A stretch of 64,000 nucleotides of DNA from a bacterium (GCA_905221105.1 CAJNBW010000002.1:62001-126000), one strand, 5' to 3'. Shown: positions 31,422 through 41,514, numbered from the stretch's first letter. Notes: generated from the sequence alone by a model not told the origin. Made by a program: numbers and translations.

Positions 31422-33089
31422 ATGTTACTTGAAATTTCGATAAAAAACTTTGCCATTATTGAGGCTATTTCCCTCAATTTTGAAAAGGGGATGACTGTCC
31501 TGACTGGTGAGACAGGTGCAGGGAAGTCGATTATCATTGATGCCATGAATATGATGTTGGGAGCTCGTGCGACGACAGATGTTATTCGTCATGGTGCACC
31601 AAAGGCAGAGATTGAGGGGCTTTTCTCAGTTGAGAATAGTCGCCTTTTACAGGAAATTTTTGATGAGCAAGGTTTGGAATTGGGGGATGAAATTATCATC
31701 CGTCGGGAAATTCTGCAAAACGGCCGTAGTATTAGCCGTGTGAATGGTCAGATGGTCAATCTGTCGGTTTTGCGTGCTATTGGGCAACATCTTGTGGATA
31801 TTCATGGTCAGCATGACCAAGAGGAGTTAATGCGTCCTCAACTGCATATCCAGATGTTGGATGAATTTGGCGATGCCGCTTTTTGGGAATTGAAAGAAAC
31901 CTATCAGACGAGTTTTGATGCTTATCGAAAAATGCGCAAGCAGGTTCTGGAAGTCAAGAAAAACCAACAGGAACACAAGGCTCGTATTGAAATGTTGGAA
32001 TTTCAAATGGCAGAGATTGAGGCTGCAAACTTGCAGGCTGGAGAAGACTTGGCTCTCAACGAAGAGCGAGATAAACTCCTCAACCATAAAAATATTGCGG
32101 ATACGCTGACCAATGCCTACAGCATGTTGGACAATGAAGACTTTTCAAGTCTAGCCAATGTTCGTTCGGCCATGAATGACATGGAAAGTGTCGAAGAGTA
32201 TGACCCTGAATACCGTGAAATTTCAAGCTCTCTTTCTGAGACCTACTATGTCTTAGAAGATATTATCAAACGTTTGGAAGCTATTATTGAGGATCTTGAT
32301 TTTGATGGCAATCGTCTCATGCAGGTTGAGAATCGTTTGGATCTCCTTCATACTATTACCCGTAAGTATGGTGGGACTGTAGACGATGTCTTGCTTTATT
32401 TTGCCAAAATTACAGAAGAATACAATCTCTTGACAGGCAATAATCTTTCGTCTGAAGACATGGAAGCAGAGCTTAAAAAATTGGAAGTCACCCTTGTCGA
32501 TTTGGCAGGTCAACTTGCCTCTGCTCGTCATGACTTGGCCCAGCAGCTTGAAGCAGAAATTAAACAAGAACTGCAAGACCTTTATATGGAAAAAGCCCAG
32601 TTTCAGGTTCGTTTTAGCAAGGGCAAATTCAGCCGTGAGGGTAATGAGACGGTTGAGTTTTACATATCAACCAACCCTGGCGAAGACTTTAAACCCTTGG
32701 TCAAGGTTGCGTCTGGTGGGGAATTATCCCGTCTCATGCTAGCCATTAAATCTGCCTTTTCTCGCAAAGAAGGTAAGACTAGTATTGTCTTTGACGAGGT
32801 GGATACGGGAGTTTCAGGTCGTGTAGCTCAAGCTATTGCACAGAAGATTCACAAGATTGGCCAGCATGGTCAGGTACTGGCTATTTCCCATTTGCCACAA
32901 GTGATTGCGATTGCAGATTATCAATTCTTTATTGAGAAGATTAGCAATGACCATTCAACCGTTTCGACTGTTCGTCTCTTGACGGTTGAAGAGCGAGTGG
33001 AGGAAGTTGCCAAGATGTTGGCAGGTGATGATGTGACGGAAGCAGCCCTGACGCAAGCTAGAGAATTGTTGAGAAACAGGGAGAAATAA
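31422..33089 (+). CDS. recN: DNA repair protein RecN
   Basis: RecN is an SMC-like ATPase that gathers broken DNA ends for recombinational repair. The 555-residue protein has Walker A LTGETGAGKSIIIDAM near residue 30, the Q-loop DIHGQHDQEELM, a long central coiled coil (about 155-365) and, near the end, the ABC signature VASGGELSRLMLAIK with Walker B SIVFDEVDTGVSG. It follows ahrC by 6 bases, and the phosphatase gene follows by one base. Confidence 0.96.
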   Translation: MLLEISIKNFAIIEAISLNFEKGMTVLTGETGAGKSIIIDAMNMMLGARATTDVIRHGAPKAEIEGLFSVENSRLLQEIFDEQGLELGDEIIIRREILQNGRSISRVNGQMVNLSVLRAIGQHLVDIHGQHDQEELMRPQLHIQMLDEFGDAAFWELKETYQTSFDAYRKMRKQVLEVKKNQQEHKARIEMLEFQMAEIEAANLQAGEDLALNEERDKLLNHKNIADTLTNAYSMLDNEDFSSLANVRSAMNDMESVEEYDPEYREISSSLSETYYVLEDIIKRLEAIIEDLDFDGNRLMQVENRLDLLHTITRKYGGTVDDVLLYFAKITEEYNLLTGNNLSSEDMEAELKKLEVTLVDLAGQLASARHDLAQQLEAEIKQELQDLYMEKAQFQVRFSKGKFSREGNETVEFYISTNPGEDFKPLVKVASGGELSRLMLAIKSAFSRKEGKTSIVFDEVDTGVSGRVAQAIAQKIHKIGQHGQVLAISHLPQVIAIADYQFFIEKISNDHSTVSTVRLLTVEERVEEVAKMLAGDDVTEAALTQARELLRNREK

Positions 33090-33090
33090 G

Positions 33091-33819
33091 ATGACAAACT
33101 ATTATGTAATTGGAGACGTTCACGGAAAAGCTGGGATGCTAGAAGACCTTCTCAAAACTTGGGATGGTCAAACCCAGTTGCTCTTTCTAGGAGATTTGAT
33201 TGATCGCGGTGAGGATAGTCGTCGTGTCCTAGAGATGGTTAAGGAATTGGTGGATAATCAAGGAGCTATCTGTTTGTCAGGAAACCACGAGTATATGTTT
33301 TTGACTTGGCTCGATGACCCAGAAGAAAGCTATGACCACTATCGTCGCAATGGTGGAGATACAACCATTAACTCTATCCTAGGTCGTCCCTTGGATGCTC
33401 CTGTTGACGGAGTAGAAGATGCCAAGCGTGTTGCTACTAAAGCGGCAGATTTGGTCGAATTTATTCGTCAAATGCCATTTGTGGTAGAGACAGATAAGTA
33501 TATCTTTGTTCACGCAGGTATTGATTTAACTTTGGATGATTGGCATGAAACAACAGATTATAAGAAAGTCTGGCTCAGAAAACCATTCCACGAAGCTGAA
33601 AATCATACTGGAAAAACCATTGTCTTTGGTCATACACCAGTTTATGGTTTGTTGAAGCAAGAGCGTGGTACTGCTGAACTTTGGACTACAGAAGATTGCA
33701 AGATTGGGATGGATGGAGGAGCTGTCTATGGTGGTGTCCTTCATGGGATTGTCTTTACAGACCAAGGAATGACAGAACATCACTTTATTGAAAATGACGG
33801 CTTTGTCGCTGAAGATTAG
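33091..33819 (+). CDS. Calcineurin-like metallophosphatase (Ser/Thr phosphatase or Ap4A-hydrolase type)
   Basis: This 242-residue metallophosphoesterase carries the full two-metal signature: GDVHGKAG (residues 8-15), GDLIDRGEDS, SGNHEYM, and the later VHAG and FGHTPV histidines. Related bacterial enzymes hydrolyse phosphoproteins or diadenosine tetraphosphate. The sequence does not decide which. It begins one base after recN, so it may be translated from the same message. Confidence 0.85.
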   Translation: MTNYYVIGDVHGKAGMLEDLLKTWDGQTQLLFLGDLIDRGEDSRRVLEMVKELVDNQGAICLSGNHEYMFLTWLDDPEESYDHYRRNGGDTTINSILGRPLDAPVDGVEDAKRVATKAADLVEFIRQMPFVVETDKYIFVHAGIDLTLDDWHETTDYKKVWLRKPFHEAENHTGKTIVFGHTPVYGLLKQERGTAELWTTEDCKIGMDGGAVYGGVLHGIVFTDQGMTEHHFIENDGFVAED

Positions 33820-33840
33820 TACTCCTAACAGGGTATGGTC

Positions 33841-33869
33841 TTGTCAAAATATCAAAAACAATTTATAAT
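33841..33869 (+). promoter_or_regulatory. Promoter of lepA, flanked by an inverted repeat
   Basis: A -35 TTGTCA (33841-33846) and -10 TATAAT (33864-33869) are 17 bases apart. CAGGGTAT (33829-33836) and ATACCCTG (33876-33883) bracket the promoter. Confidence 0.65.
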
Positions 33870-33897
33870 AAATAGATACCCTGAAAGGAAGAGAATC

Positions 33898-35721
33898 ATG
33901 AACTTAGAAGAATTGAAAAAACGACAGGAGAAGATCCGTAACTTCTCTATTATCGCCCATATTGACCATGGGAAGTCGACTCTAGCAGACCGCATTTTGG
34001 AAAAGACAGAGACAGTTTCAAGCCGTGAAATGCAGGCCCAGCTTTTGGATAGCATGGATCTAGAGCGAGAACGTGGGATTACCATTAAGTTGAATGCCAT
34101 CGAGCTGAATTATACTGCAAAAAATGGGGAAACTTATATTTTCCACTTGATTGACACGCCGGGGCACGTTGACTTCACTTATGAAGTTTCACGTTCGCTA
34201 GCTGCTTGTGAGGGGGCGATTTTGGTTGTCGATGCTGCCCAAGGGATTGAGGCTCAAACCCTTGCCAACGTGTATCTAGCCTTGGACAATGATTTGGAAA
34301 TCATGCCAGTCATTAACAAAATTGACCTACCAGCTGCAGACCCTGAGCGCGTGCGTACAGAGATTGAAGATGTCATTGGTTTGGATGCCAGTGAAGCAGT
34401 TTTAGCTTCTGCCAAGGCTGGTATTGGTATCGAAGAAATTCTCGAGCAAATCGTAGAGAAAGTGCCAGCTCCAACGGGTGATGTTACAGCACCACTTAAG
34501 GCCTTAATTTTCGACTCTGTTTACGATGCTTACCGTGGAGTTATCCTCCAAGTGCGTGTCATGGATGGGGTTGTCAAACCTGGCGATAAGATTCAGCTTA
34601 TGAGTAATGGCAAGACCTTTGATGTGACCGAAGTCGGTATTTTTACTCCGAAAGCAGTTGGTCGTGATTTCCTTGCGACTGGTGACGTTGGTTATATTGC
34701 GGCTTCTATCAAGACTGTTCAGGATACTCGTGTGGGTGATACCGTTACCTTGGCAACCAATCCTGCGGCAGAGCCATTACATGGCTATAAGCAGATGAAT
34801 CCGATGGTCTTTGCGGGTCTCTATCCAATCGAATCAAACAAGTACAATGATCTTCGTGAAGCCCTTGAAAAATTGCAACTAAATGATGCCAGCTTGCAGT
34901 TTGAACCAGAAACATCTCAGGCACTTGGATTTGGTTTCCGTTGTGGTTTCCTTGGACTTCTCCATATGGATGTTATCCAAGAACGTTTAGAGCGTGAGTT
35001 CAATATTGACCTCATCATGACAGCTCCGTCTGTTATTTACAAGGTTAATTTAACCGACGGAGAGTCTATGGATGTGTCAAACCCGTCTGAGTTCCCAGAT
35101 CCAACCAAGATTGCGACCATTGAAGAGCCTTATGTTAAGGCGCAAATCATGGTACCGCAGGAGTTTGTCGGAGCAGTAATGGAATTGGCTCAGCGCAAGC
35201 GTGGGGACTTTGTGACTATGGACTATATTGATGACAATCGTGTTAATGTCATATATCAAATTCCACTTGCTGAAATCGTCTTTGATTTCTTTGATAAGCT
35301 CAAATCTTCAACACGTGGTTATGCAAGCTTTGACTACGAATTGTCAGAGTACCGCCCATCTAAGCTAGTCAAAATGGACATCCTTCTCAATGGAGACAAG
35401 GTAGATGCCCTCAGCTTTATCGTTCACAAGGACTTTGCCTACGAACGTGGAAAACTCATCGTTGATAAGCTCAAGAAAATCATCCCTCGTCAACAATTTG
35501 AGGTGCCAATTCAAGCAGCAATCGGACACAAGATTGTGGCTCGTACAGATATCAAGGCCCTTCGTAAGAACGTACTTGCTAAGTGTTACGGTGGTGACGT
35601 TTCTCGTAAGCGTAAACTCCTTGAAAAACAAAAAGCTGGTAAGAAACGCATGAAAGCCATCGGATCAGTAGAAGTTCCGCAAGAAGCCTTCCTCAGCGTC
35701 TTGAGTATGGATGAAGAATAA
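33898..35721 (+). CDS. lepA: Elongation factor 4 (LepA)
   Basis: LepA is a ribosome-binding GTPase that back-translocates or remodels stalled ribosomes. From ATG 33898 ([17 protein letters not shown]), behind AAAGGAAGAG, it has 607 residues. The G motifs are visible: [31 protein letters not shown] and NKIDLP. The LepA-specific C-terminal domain ends in [17 protein letters not shown]. An upstream in-frame start at 33835 precedes the promoter and is not used. Confidence 0.96.
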   Translation: MNLEELKKRQEKIRNFSIIAHIDHGKSTLADRILEKTETVSSREMQAQLLDSMDLERERGITIKLNAIELNYTAKNGETYIFHLIDTPGHVDFTYEVSRSLAACEGAILVVDAAQGIEAQTLANVYLALDNDLEIMPVINKIDLPAADPERVRTEIEDVIGLDASEAVLASAKAGIGIEEILEQIVEKVPAPTGDVTAPLKALIFDSVYDAYRGVILQVRVMDGVVKPGDKIQLMSNGKTFDVTEVGIFTPKAVGRDFLATGDVGYIAASIKTVQDTRVGDTVTLATNPAAEPLHGYKQMNPMVFAGLYPIESNKYNDLREALEKLQLNDASLQFEPETSQALGFGFRCGFLGLLHMDVIQERLEREFNIDLIMTAPSVIYKVNLTDGESMDVSNPSEFPDPTKIATIEEPYVKAQIMVPQEFVGAVMELAQRKRGDFVTMDYIDDNRVNVIYQIPLAEIVFDFFDKLKSSTRGYASFDYELSEYRPSKLVKMDILLNGDKVDALSFIVHKDFAYERGKLIVDKLKKIIPRQQFEVPIQAAIGHKIVARTDIKALRKNVLAKCYGGDVSRKRKLLEKQKAGKKRMKAIGSVEVPQEAFLSVLSMDEE

Positions 35722-35775
35722 GTTATCATAATTGCTTTTCCTTGTTCACAGGAAATTTATATCAGAATCAATAGT

Positions 35776-35804
35776 AAAGCAGGCTTAAATGGTCTGCTTT
35801 TTTA
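35776..35804 (+). terminator. Terminator of lepA
   Basis: Stem AAAGCAG / CTGCTTT (35776-35782, 35794-35800) followed by TTTTAG. Confidence 0.8.
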
Positions 35805-35823
35805 GTTTCTAGAACAGAAAAAA

Positions 35824-35860
35824 TGTTTGGTGTGTTTGTTTAGGTGTTTGTTTTTATAAG
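35824..35860. promoter_or_regulatory. TGTTTG repeat cluster upstream of the gat/gal PTS promoter (candidate LacR site)
   Basis: Three TGTTTG copies begin at 35824, 35833 and 35845. The same hexamer clusters at the lacA promoter, which suggests control by the LacR encoded at 49146-49913. DeoR-type LacR regulators bind such TGTTT-rich sites in streptococci and lactococci. Confidence 0.5.
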
Positions 35861-35917
35861 TCAAACTATAAAAACAACAAAAATATAAAAAAAGAGACAA
35901 AAAACAACAGAAAATCA

Positions 35918-35946
35918 TTGACAACGATTTCATATAGTGTTATACT
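35918..35946 (+). promoter_or_regulatory. Promoter of the gat/gal PTS operon with overlapping cre
   Basis: Consensus -35 TTGACA (35918-35923) and -10 TATACT (35941-35946) are spaced 17 bases. TTGACAACGATTTCA (35918-35932) matches the cre consensus at 14 of 15 positions and covers the -35 box, so CcpA would block this promoter. Confidence 0.75.
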
Positions 35947-35982
35947 TATAGCATAAAGTTAATGGAAAGAAGGGAAAACCTT

Positions 35983-36459
35983 ATGGGATTAGATCATTTC
36001 TTTGACAAAAACCTTGTGTTTTGCTTAGAAGCGGATAATCAAGAACATCTCTTTGATCAGGTTGCAACTTTATTGGAAGAACGAGAAATCGTAACTCCAA
36101 CCTATCGTGAAGCCTTGATCACGCGTGAAAAGTCATTTCCAACTGGCTTAGATATGGAATTTTTGGGTAAGGATTTGCCGAATGTGGCTATTCCTCACAC
36201 AGATACGATTCATAATCTTGCCGAAAAAGTTGTGGTTGTTCGTCTAGATAAACCTGTGACTTTCCATAATATGATTGCGCCAGATAAGGAAGTAGAAGTA
36301 TCCTTGCTCTTCTTTATCATTAATAACTCAAGTTCAAGTCAAACGAACATTCTTGCTCAGTTGATGGACTTCTTTACAGGAAATGGCCATTTGGAAGATT
36401 TGGCTAAAATTTCTGAACCAGAAGCTCTCTATACTTATATCTCTGAAGCAACCGCTTAA
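35983..36459 (+). CDS. PTS EIIA, galactitol/galactose (Gat) family
   Basis: This 158-residue EIIA has the mannitol/fructose-type fold. The phospho-accepting His lies in NVAIPHTDT at about residue 68. The region ITREKSFPTGLDM is typical of GatA-like EIIA. It takes phosphate from HPr, encoded at 54016, and passes it to the EIIB in the next gene. The start is ATG 35983 after GAAGGG; an ATG at 35962 is an upstream alternative that overlaps this site. In oral streptococci similar Gat-like PTSs next to lac genes import galactose rather than galactitol. That is the likely role here, because no galactitol dehydrogenase gene is present. Confidence 0.82.
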   Translation: MGLDHFFDKNLVFCLEADNQEHLFDQVATLLEEREIVTPTYREALITREKSFPTGLDMEFLGKDLPNVAIPHTDTIHNLAEKVVVVRLDKPVTFHNMIAPDKEVEVSLLFFIINNSSSSQTNILAQLMDFFTGNGHLEDLAKISEPEALYTYISEATA

Positions 36460-36497
36460 TCTTGTCTATTAAAAATATTAAATCGGAGGAAATCCAT

Positions 36498-36803
36498 ATG
36501 ATTAAAATTCTTGCTGCCTGCGGTGCAGGTGTTAACTCAAGCCACCAAATAAAAAGTGCTCTTGAAGAAGAACTTTCAAATCGTGGTTTTGATGTTCACT
36601 GTGATGCGGTAATGGTTAAAGACGTTAACGAAGACCTTATCAAAGGTTATGACATTTTTACACCAATTGCTGCTACAGATCTTGGTTTTGACCCAGGTAT
36701 TCCAGTTATTGAAGCTGGACCAATCTTATTCCGTATCCCAGCTATGAGTGCTCCAGTATTTGACAATATTGAAGCAGCTATTAAAGAACACGGATTAAGC
36801 TAA
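36498..36803 (+). CDS. PTS EIIB, galactitol/galactose (Gat) family
   Basis: This is a 101-residue EIIB. Its phospho-cysteine is in the N-terminal loop ILAACGAGVNSSHQIKSAL (Cys9). The start is ATG 36498 behind CGGAGG; the ATG at 36462 is upstream of this ribosome-binding site. It lies between its EIIA and EIIC genes, forming a complete three-subunit transporter. Confidence 0.85.
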   Translation: MIKILAACGAGVNSSHQIKSALEEELSNRGFDVHCDAVMVKDVNEDLIKGYDIFTPIAATDLGFDPGIPVIEAGPILFRIPAMSAPVFDNIEAAIKEHGLS

Positions 36804-36847
36804 TTTTAATTTGTTAACATTCATAAATAAAAAAGGGAGGAACTGTT

Positions 36848-38323
36848 ATGGATGCAATCTTTGGTCTAATCAAAGAATTTTTCACACCTATCTTAGATAT
36901 GGGTGGACCTGTCATCATGTTAATCATTTTGACAGTATTGGCTTTACTTTTTGGAGTGAAATTCTCCAAAGCGCTTGAAGGTGGTATCAAACTTGCCATC
37001 GCTCTTACAGGTATCGGTGCCATCATCGGTATGCTAAATGGTGCTTTCTCAGCATCACTTGCAAAATTCGTTGAAAATACTGGTATTCAATTGAGTATTA
37101 CCGACGTTGGTTGGGCACCACTTGCTACAATCACTTGGGGTTCTGCTTGGACACTTTACTTCTTGCTCATCATGTTGATTGTCAACGTAGTGATGCTTGC
37201 TATGAAGAAAACTGATACACTTGACGTTGATATCTTCGATATCTGGCACTTGTCTATCACAGGTCTTTTGATTAAATGGTATGCAGACAACAACGGTGTG
37301 AGCCAAGGGGTTTCACTATTGATTGCTACAGCAGCTATTGTACTTGTTGGGGTTCTTAAAATCATCAACTCTGACTTGATGAAACCTACATTTGATGACC
37401 TTCTTAACGCTCCAAGTTCATCACCAATGACATCAACTCACATGAACTACATGATGAACCCAGTTATCATGGTTTTGGATAAGATTTTTGAAAAATTCTT
37501 CCCAGGTCTTGATAAATATGACTTTGACGCTGCAAAATTGAACAAGAAAATCGGTTTCTGGGGATCTAAATTCTTCATCGGTTTCATCCTTGGTATCGTT
37601 ATCGGTATTATGGGAACTCCACATCCAGTTGCAGGTGTTGCAGATGCAGATAAATGGCGTCTAGTTATCAAAGGTTGGTTGTCTCTTGGTTTGACAGCTG
37701 GTGTATCTTTGGAACTCTTCTCACTTATTGGTTCATGGTTCATCGCTGCCGTAGAACCACTTTCACAAGGTATTACAAACGTTGCTACTAAACGTCTTCA
37801 AGGACGTAAATTCAACATCGGTCTTGACTGGCCTTTCATCGCTGGTCGTGCTGAAATCTGGGCTTGTGCTAACGTACTTGCACCAATCATGTTGGTTGAA
37901 GCAGTGCTTCTTTCAAAAGTCGGAAATGGTATCTTGCCACTTGCAGGTATCATCGCTATGGGTGTTACTCCAGCTCTCTTGGTTGTAACACGTGGTAAAT
38001 TGCTCCGTATGATTATCTTCGGAACACTCTTGTTGCCACTCTTCCTTCTTTCAGGTACACTTATCGCGCCATTTGCAACAGAACTTGCTAAAGGTGTAGG
38101 TGCCTTCCCAGCAGGTGTGAGTCAAACTCAATTGATTACTCACTCAACTCTTGAGGGACCAATCGAAAAACTTCTTGGTTGGACAATTGGTAACACTACA
38201 ACAGGTGATATCAAAGCAATCCTTGGTGCTGTAGTCTTCCTTGTATTCTATATCGGTATCTTTGCTTGGTACAGAAAACAAATGATCAAACGTAACGAAG
38301 AGTACGCAGCAAAAGCAAAATAA
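36848..38323 (+). CDS. PTS EIIC, galactitol/galactose (Gat) family permease
   Basis: This 491-residue multi-spanning membrane protein of the EIIC-GatC family begins MDAIFGLIKEFFTPILDMGGP. It has repeated hydrophobic segments and the conserved loop LDWPFIAGRAEIWACANVLAP. It is the sugar channel that phosphorylates its substrate during uptake. Galactose imported this way becomes galactose-6-phosphate, exactly what the following lacABCD genes degrade, which supports galactose as substrate. The ribosome-binding site is AGGGAGG. Confidence 0.87.
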   Translation: MDAIFGLIKEFFTPILDMGGPVIMLIILTVLALLFGVKFSKALEGGIKLAIALTGIGAIIGMLNGAFSASLAKFVENTGIQLSITDVGWAPLATITWGSAWTLYFLLIMLIVNVVMLAMKKTDTLDVDIFDIWHLSITGLLIKWYADNNGVSQGVSLLIATAAIVLVGVLKIINSDLMKPTFDDLLNAPSSSPMTSTHMNYMMNPVIMVLDKIFEKFFPGLDKYDFDAAKLNKKIGFWGSKFFIGFILGIVIGIMGTPHPVAGVADADKWRLVIKGWLSLGLTAGVSLELFSLIGSWFIAAVEPLSQGITNVATKRLQGRKFNIGLDWPFIAGRAEIWACANVLAPIMLVEAVLLSKVGNGILPLAGIIAMGVTPALLVVTRGKLLRMIIFGTLLLPLFLLSGTLIAPFATELAKGVGAFPAGVSQTQLITHSTLEGPIEKLLGWTIGNTTTGDIKAILGAVVFLVFYIGIFAWYRKQMIKRNEEYAAKAK

Positions 38324-38350
38324 TGCGCTCCTATAAAATGTAAATTGTTA

Positions 38351-38396
38351 AAGCTAGGTTGTCGACATCCATTAGGAGTGACAGCCTAGTTTTTTA
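38351..38396 (+). terminator. Terminator after the gat/gal PTS genes
   Basis: Stem CTAGGTTGTC pairs with GACAGCCTAG, then TTTTTT. Some read-through to the next gene is likely because no clear promoter follows. Confidence 0.7.
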
Positions 38397-38423
38397 TAAA
38401 CTATCAAGAAATCGGAGAAAATA

Positions 38424-39320
38424 ATGGTAATTGAATTAAAATCAGAACAACTAAGAGTTCAATTTAACAGTTTTGGTGGGGCTCTTTCTTCTATAAAAGA
38501 TGCTGAAGGTCTTGAGTATTTGTGGCAAGGAGATGCTACTTATTGGAGTGGACAAGCTCCTGTTCTCTTCCCTATTTGTGGCTCTTTAAGAGAGGATACA
38601 GCTTTCTATATAGATGAGAAAGGGCAAGAAAGCAAAGGAAAGATTCCTCGTCATGGTTTGGTTCGTAAGAAAGAATTTGAATTAGTCAAACAAACAGATA
38701 AGAGTGTAACTTTTGCAATTGAAGACGATGAGAATAGCTATCAAAACTACCCTTATCATTTCCGCCTAGAAATCACTTATAGCCTTACTGGTAAGACAGT
38801 ACGGACTCAATACAAGATTTTCAATAAAGAAACTAGCAAGATCATGCCTTACTTTATTGGTGGGCATCCAGGATTTAATTGTCCTCTACTTGATGATGAA
38901 GTCTATGAAGATTACTATTTAGAGTTTGAGAAAGAAGAGACTTGCTCTGTTCCACGCCCTTTCCCAGAAACAGGTATGTTGGATTTCCAAGATAGAAGTC
39001 CATGGTTAGAAGGTCAAAAAGAAGTAGACCTCAGCTATGATCTTTTCAGTACTGATGCAGTTACCTTAGATGAATTGCAATCTAGAACAATTGCCCTTCG
39101 TTCTCGTAAACATGATAAAGGGTTGAAAGTACACTTTGCAGAGTTTCCAAACCTTATTATCTGGTCAACTTTGAATAAAGGGCCTTTCATTGCTTTTGAA
39201 CCATGGTCTGGCTTGTCAACATCCCTTGAAGAAGGAGATCATCTAGAAGATAAGAAGAATGTTCGTCTCTTAGAGCCTGGTCAAGCGGATCAAATTGGTT
39301 TTGATATCGAAATCTTTTAG
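38424..39320 (+). CDS. lacX: Aldose 1-epimerase-like protein (LacX type)
   Basis: This 298-residue protein of the galactose-mutarotase-like superfamily matches LacX, the product linked to lac genes in Lactococcus. Family features are ALSSIKDAEGLEYLWQGD near the N-terminus and the histidines in IPRHGLVR and GGHPGFNCPL. LacX probably interconverts sugar or sugar-phosphate anomers in the galactose-6-phosphate route, but its exact substrate is not known. It lies between the gat/gal PTS and lacA. In L. lactis lacX is at the end of the lac operon, so the position here differs. Confidence 0.75.
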   Translation: MVIELKSEQLRVQFNSFGGALSSIKDAEGLEYLWQGDATYWSGQAPVLFPICGSLREDTAFYIDEKGQESKGKIPRHGLVRKKEFELVKQTDKSVTFAIEDDENSYQNYPYHFRLEITYSLTGKTVRTQYKIFNKETSKIMPYFIGGHPGFNCPLLDDEVYEDYYLEFEKEETCSVPRPFPETGMLDFQDRSPWLEGQKEVDLSYDLFSTDAVTLDELQSRTIALRSRKHDKGLKVHFAEFPNLIIWSTLNKGPFIAFEPWSGLSTSLEEGDHLEDKKNVRLLEPGQADQIGFDIEIF

Positions 39321-39337
39321 ATAAAAAAACACAAAAA

Positions 39338-39419
39338 CAAACATTAACTGTTGACTTTTTCATAAAATAGGAGTATATTGTGTTTGTAAGCAACAAATGA
39401 TGTTTGTAACGAACAAACA
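39338..39419. promoter_or_regulatory. LacR operator cluster at the lacA promoter
   Basis: TGTTTG or its complement occurs at 39338, 39381, 39401 and 39414. The last two form a palindrome TGTTTGT-N5-ACAAACA (39401-39419). The sites flank the promoter and cover the transcription start, the classic place for LacR repression. Confidence 0.65.
39351..39379 (+). promoter_or_regulatory. Promoter of lacABCD
   Basis: A -35 TTGACT (39351-39356) and -10 TATATT (39374-39379) have 17-base spacing. Confidence 0.75.
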
Positions 39420-39602
39420 ATCGCTTGTTATATTCTCTTTGAAGGAGAAATTATTCTAGGAAATTGATTTCCTAAACTTGAATAAGGTGTCATTCATCTC
39501 ATTCAATCCAATTTGTCAATAAACTGCTAGAAAGCTTTTGTAGGTAAACTGCTAACTATAAAAGCCTTTACTAGCCTAGAAAAATAAAAAGGAGTATACA
39601 AT

Positions 39603-40028
39603 ATGTCTATTGTTATCGGTGCAGATGCTGCAGGTTTGAGATTGAAAGAAGTTGTGAAAGACTTCTTGGAAAAAGAAAACTTCCACGTTGTGGATGTTAC
39701 AGCTGAAGGTCAAGACTTTGTTGATGTGACTCTTGCTGTTGCTGCAGAAGTAAACAAAGAAGAACAAAACCTTGGTATCGTGATTGATGCTTATGGTGCT
39801 GGTCCATTCATGGTTGCAACTAAAATCAAAGGAATGGTTGCTGCAGAAGTATCTGACGAACGTTCAGCTTATATGACTCGTGGCCACAACAACTCACGTA
39901 TGATCACTATGGGTGCACAACTTGTTGGTGATGAATTGGCTAAAAACATCGCTAAAGGATTTGTTAACGGTAAATACGATGGCGGACGTCACCAAATTCG
40001 TGTCGATATGTTGAACAAAATGTGCTAA
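39603..40028 (+). CDS. lacA: Galactose-6-phosphate isomerase subunit LacA
   Basis: LacA with LacB isomerises galactose-6-phosphate to tagatose-6-phosphate. The 141-residue protein belongs to the RpiB/LacAB family ([23 protein letters not shown]), with the [15 protein letters not shown] region at the active site. The ribosome-binding site is AAAAGGAG. It heads lacABCD after a 220-base leader that contains the LacR operators but no recognised riboswitch. Confidence 0.96.
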   Translation: MSIVIGADAAGLRLKEVVKDFLEKENFHVVDVTAEGQDFVDVTLAVAAEVNKEEQNLGIVIDAYGAGPFMVATKIKGMVAAEVSDERSAYMTRGHNNSRMITMGAQLVGDELAKNIAKGFVNGKYDGGRHQIRVDMLNKMC

Positions 40029-40058
40029 TTAGATTACAGTAAGAAAGGTAAGTTAAAA

Positions 40059-40574
40059 ATGAGAATTGCAATTGGATGTGACCACATCGTAACAGATGAA
40101 AAAATGGCGGTTTCAGAATTTTTGAAATCAAAAGGATATGAAGTCATTGACTTTGGTACATATGACCACACACGTACTCACTACCCAATCTTTGGTAAAA
40201 AAGTTGGTGAAGCTGTAACTAGCGGTCAAGCTGATCTTGGGGTATGTATCTGTGGTACTGGTGTTGGTATCAACAACGCTGTAAATAAAGTTCCAGGTGT
40301 CCGTTCTGCCTTGGTTCGTGATATGACAACAGCCCTTTATGCTAAAGAACAATTGAACGCCAACGTTATCGGTTTTGGTGGTAAGATTACTGGTGAATTG
40401 CTTATGTGTGATATCATCGAAGCTTTCATCCGTGCTGAATACAAACCATCTGAAGAAAACAAAAAATTGATTGCGAAAATTGAACACGTTGAAAGTCACA
40501 ATGCTCAACAAACAGACGCAAACTTCTTCACTGAATTCCTTGAAAAATGGGATCGCGGAGAATACCACGACTAA
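40059..40574 (+). CDS. lacB: Galactose-6-phosphate isomerase subunit LacB
   Basis: This 171-residue RpiB/LacAB-family subunit starts [18 protein letters not shown]. The active-site loop is [20 protein letters not shown], with the catalytic Cys of the RpiB family. It pairs with LacA in the heteromeric isomerase. It follows lacA by 30 bases with a GAAAGG ribosome-binding site. Confidence 0.97.
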   Translation: MRIAIGCDHIVTDEKMAVSEFLKSKGYEVIDFGTYDHTRTHYPIFGKKVGEAVTSGQADLGVCICGTGVGINNAVNKVPGVRSALVRDMTTALYAKEQLNANVIGFGGKITGELLMCDIIEAFIRAEYKPSEENKKLIAKIEHVESHNAQQTDANFFTEFLEKWDRGEYHD

Positions 40575-40584
40575 GAGGTAACCT

Positions 40585-41514
40585 ATGATTTTAACAGTCA
40601 CAATGAACCCATCCATCGATATTTCCTATCCCTTGGATGAGTTGAAGATTGATACTGTCAATCGTGTGGTGGATGTAACCAAAACGGCTGGTGGTAAGGG
40701 ACTCAATGTTACCCGAGTACTTTCAGAATTTGGGGATTCTGTTCTTGCTACTGGTTTAGTGGGTGGTAAACTTGGTGAGTTTTTGGTTGAACATATCGAT
40801 GATAAGGTTAAGAAAGATTTCTTCTCTATTCAGGGAGAAACTCGTAACTGTATCGCTATTCTCCACGGAGATAACCAAACAGAAGTTCTTGAAAAAGGTC
40901 CTGTAGTATTGGAACAGGAAGGTCAAGACTTTTTGGAACATTTCAAAAATCTTTTGGAGTCAGTTGAAGTAGTAGCTATCTCAGGTAGTTTACCAGCTGG
41001 TCTTCCAGTTGATTACTATGCGAGCTTGGTAGAACTTGCGAATCAAGCTGGCAAACCTGTAGTCTTGGACTGCTCTGGTGCAGCACTTCAGGCGGTTCTT
41101 GAATCACCACATAAACCAACAGTCATCAAACCAAATAATGAGGAATTGTCTCAACTTCTAGGAAGAGAAGTTTCTGAGGATTTGGATGAATTAAAAGAAG
41201 TCCTTCAAGAACCATTGTTTGCAGGGATTGAATGGATTATCGTTTCACTTGGTGCTAACGGTGCCTTTGCCAAACATGGGGACACTTTCTACAAGGTGGA
41301 TATTCCTAGAATCCAGGTAGTCAATCCTGTCGGATCTGGAGACTCTACTGTGGCAGGGATTTCTTCAGGTCTTCTTCATAAAGAATCGGATGAAGAACTC
41401 CTCATCAAGGCAAATGTCCTTGGTATGCTCAATGCTCAAGAAAAAATGACTGGTCATGTCAACATGGCTAACTATCAAGCTCTATATAATCAATTAATAG
41501 TAAAAGGGGTATAA
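40585..41514 (+). CDS. lacC: Tagatose-6-phosphate kinase LacC
   Basis: LacC phosphorylates tagatose-6-phosphate to the 1,6-bisphosphate. The 309-residue PfkB/ribokinase-family kinase starts [17 protein letters not shown]. It has the family signatures [11 protein letters not shown] and, near the C-terminus, [13 protein letters not shown] with the catalytic Asp. It lies 10 bases after lacB and its stop is one base before lacD. Confidence 0.96.
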   Translation: MILTVTMNPSIDISYPLDELKIDTVNRVVDVTKTAGGKGLNVTRVLSEFGDSVLATGLVGGKLGEFLVEHIDDKVKKDFFSIQGETRNCIAILHGDNQTEVLEKGPVVLEQEGQDFLEHFKNLLESVEVVAISGSLPAGLPVDYYASLVELANQAGKPVVLDCSGAALQAVLESPHKPTVIKPNNEELSQLLGREVSEDLDELKEVLQEPLFAGIEWIIVSLGANGAFAKHGDTFYKVDIPRIQVVNPVGSGDSTVAGISSGLLHKESDEELLIKANVLGMLNAQEKMTGHVNMANYQALYNQLIVKGV

